DNA of 64,000 nucleotides from CAWFLT01 sp963816795 (GTDB lineage Bacteria; Acidobacteriota; Vicinamibacteria; Vicinamibacterales; SCN-69-37): NCBI GenBank assembly GCA_963816795.1, contig CAWFLT010000007.1, positions 1 to 64,000 on the forward strand, in the 5' to 3' direction. Both the position numbers and the translations under genes were made by a program. Shown one piece after another: positions 63,996 through 64,000 of the stretch. Within the stretch, counting starts at the first letter, position 1, and every line of letters starts with the position of its first letter. The notes under the pieces are model-generated. The model made no database searches. It was not told the origin of the DNA and saw only the letters and a program-made list of their open reading frames with translations.

Positions 63996-64000
63996 CCCCT

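Overview
The window reads as a GC-rich Acidobacteriota chromosome, most likely class Vicinamibacteria. This rests on family content rather than a marker gene. There are three ADOP-type (MacB/FtsX-like orphan) permeases, two Acidobacteria-type VWFA-related secreted proteins, a sigma factor of the ECF-SF type, TonB receptors with an N-terminal carboxypeptidase-regulatory domain, and a winged-helix/beta-propeller membrane protein. I see no rRNA, tRNA, CRISPR array, integrase or transposase.

Layout. 0.3-1.1 kb: a HigBA-type toxin-antitoxin pair with an eroded toxin. 1.7-7.6 kb: a decayed ADOP permease, a small secreted cysteine-repeat protein and a TonB receptor. 7.7-11.6 kb: the winged-helix/propeller protein and a secreted metallopeptidase. 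11.7-19.8 kb (minus strand): padR, ADOP permease, GntP-type transporter, M19 dipeptidase, ADOP permease, several of them overlapping by a few bases. 20-24.3 kb (minus): ackA-pflB-pflA, a formate/acetate fermentation operon. 24.4-33.5 kb: two VWFA proteins, a GT-C glycosyltransferase, a duplicated-domain secreted protein, aquaporin, a large secreted protein, a cyclophilin and an AraC regulator. 34.2-39.1 kb: a coiled-coil protein, an OmpA-like membrane protein with a possible roadblock/longin-like middle domain, a Rab/Ras-like GTPase, a small sensor-like protein and a convergent diguanylate cyclase. 39.3-46 kb: ECF sigma factor, DedA, FtsB-like protein, CutA, a Cys/Met PLP enzyme, a SpoIIE phosphatase and a DUF2007-RNase III fusion. 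45.9-53.4 kb: an ATPase with hutU and hutH, purA, a bacilliredoxin and a HAD phosphatase. 53.4-64 kb: a word-repeat block, pstS-pstC-pstA, a porin, a second large TonB receptor, a small DUF5818-like protein and an amidase.

Two themes stand out. First, about 15 reading frames are broken by single-base shifts, while many neighbours are perfectly open; several shifts sit in homopolymers or repeats. Assembly error is likely for some (pflB, spoIIE, the ADOP at 16.7-19.5 kb) and decay is plausible for the worst (1669-4115, 34915-36692, 57930-61750). Second, palindromic and word-like repeats lie between and inside genes, including a 99-bp palindrome carried in frame within hutH and a four-copy 33-bp repeat within an ADOP gene.

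The best candidate for an undescribed system is the 34.2-37.8 kb GTPase cluster. A Rab-like GTPase sits directly downstream of an OmpA-family membrane protein whose middle region looks like a roadblock/longin domain, the fold of the MglB-type partners of bacterial small GTPases.
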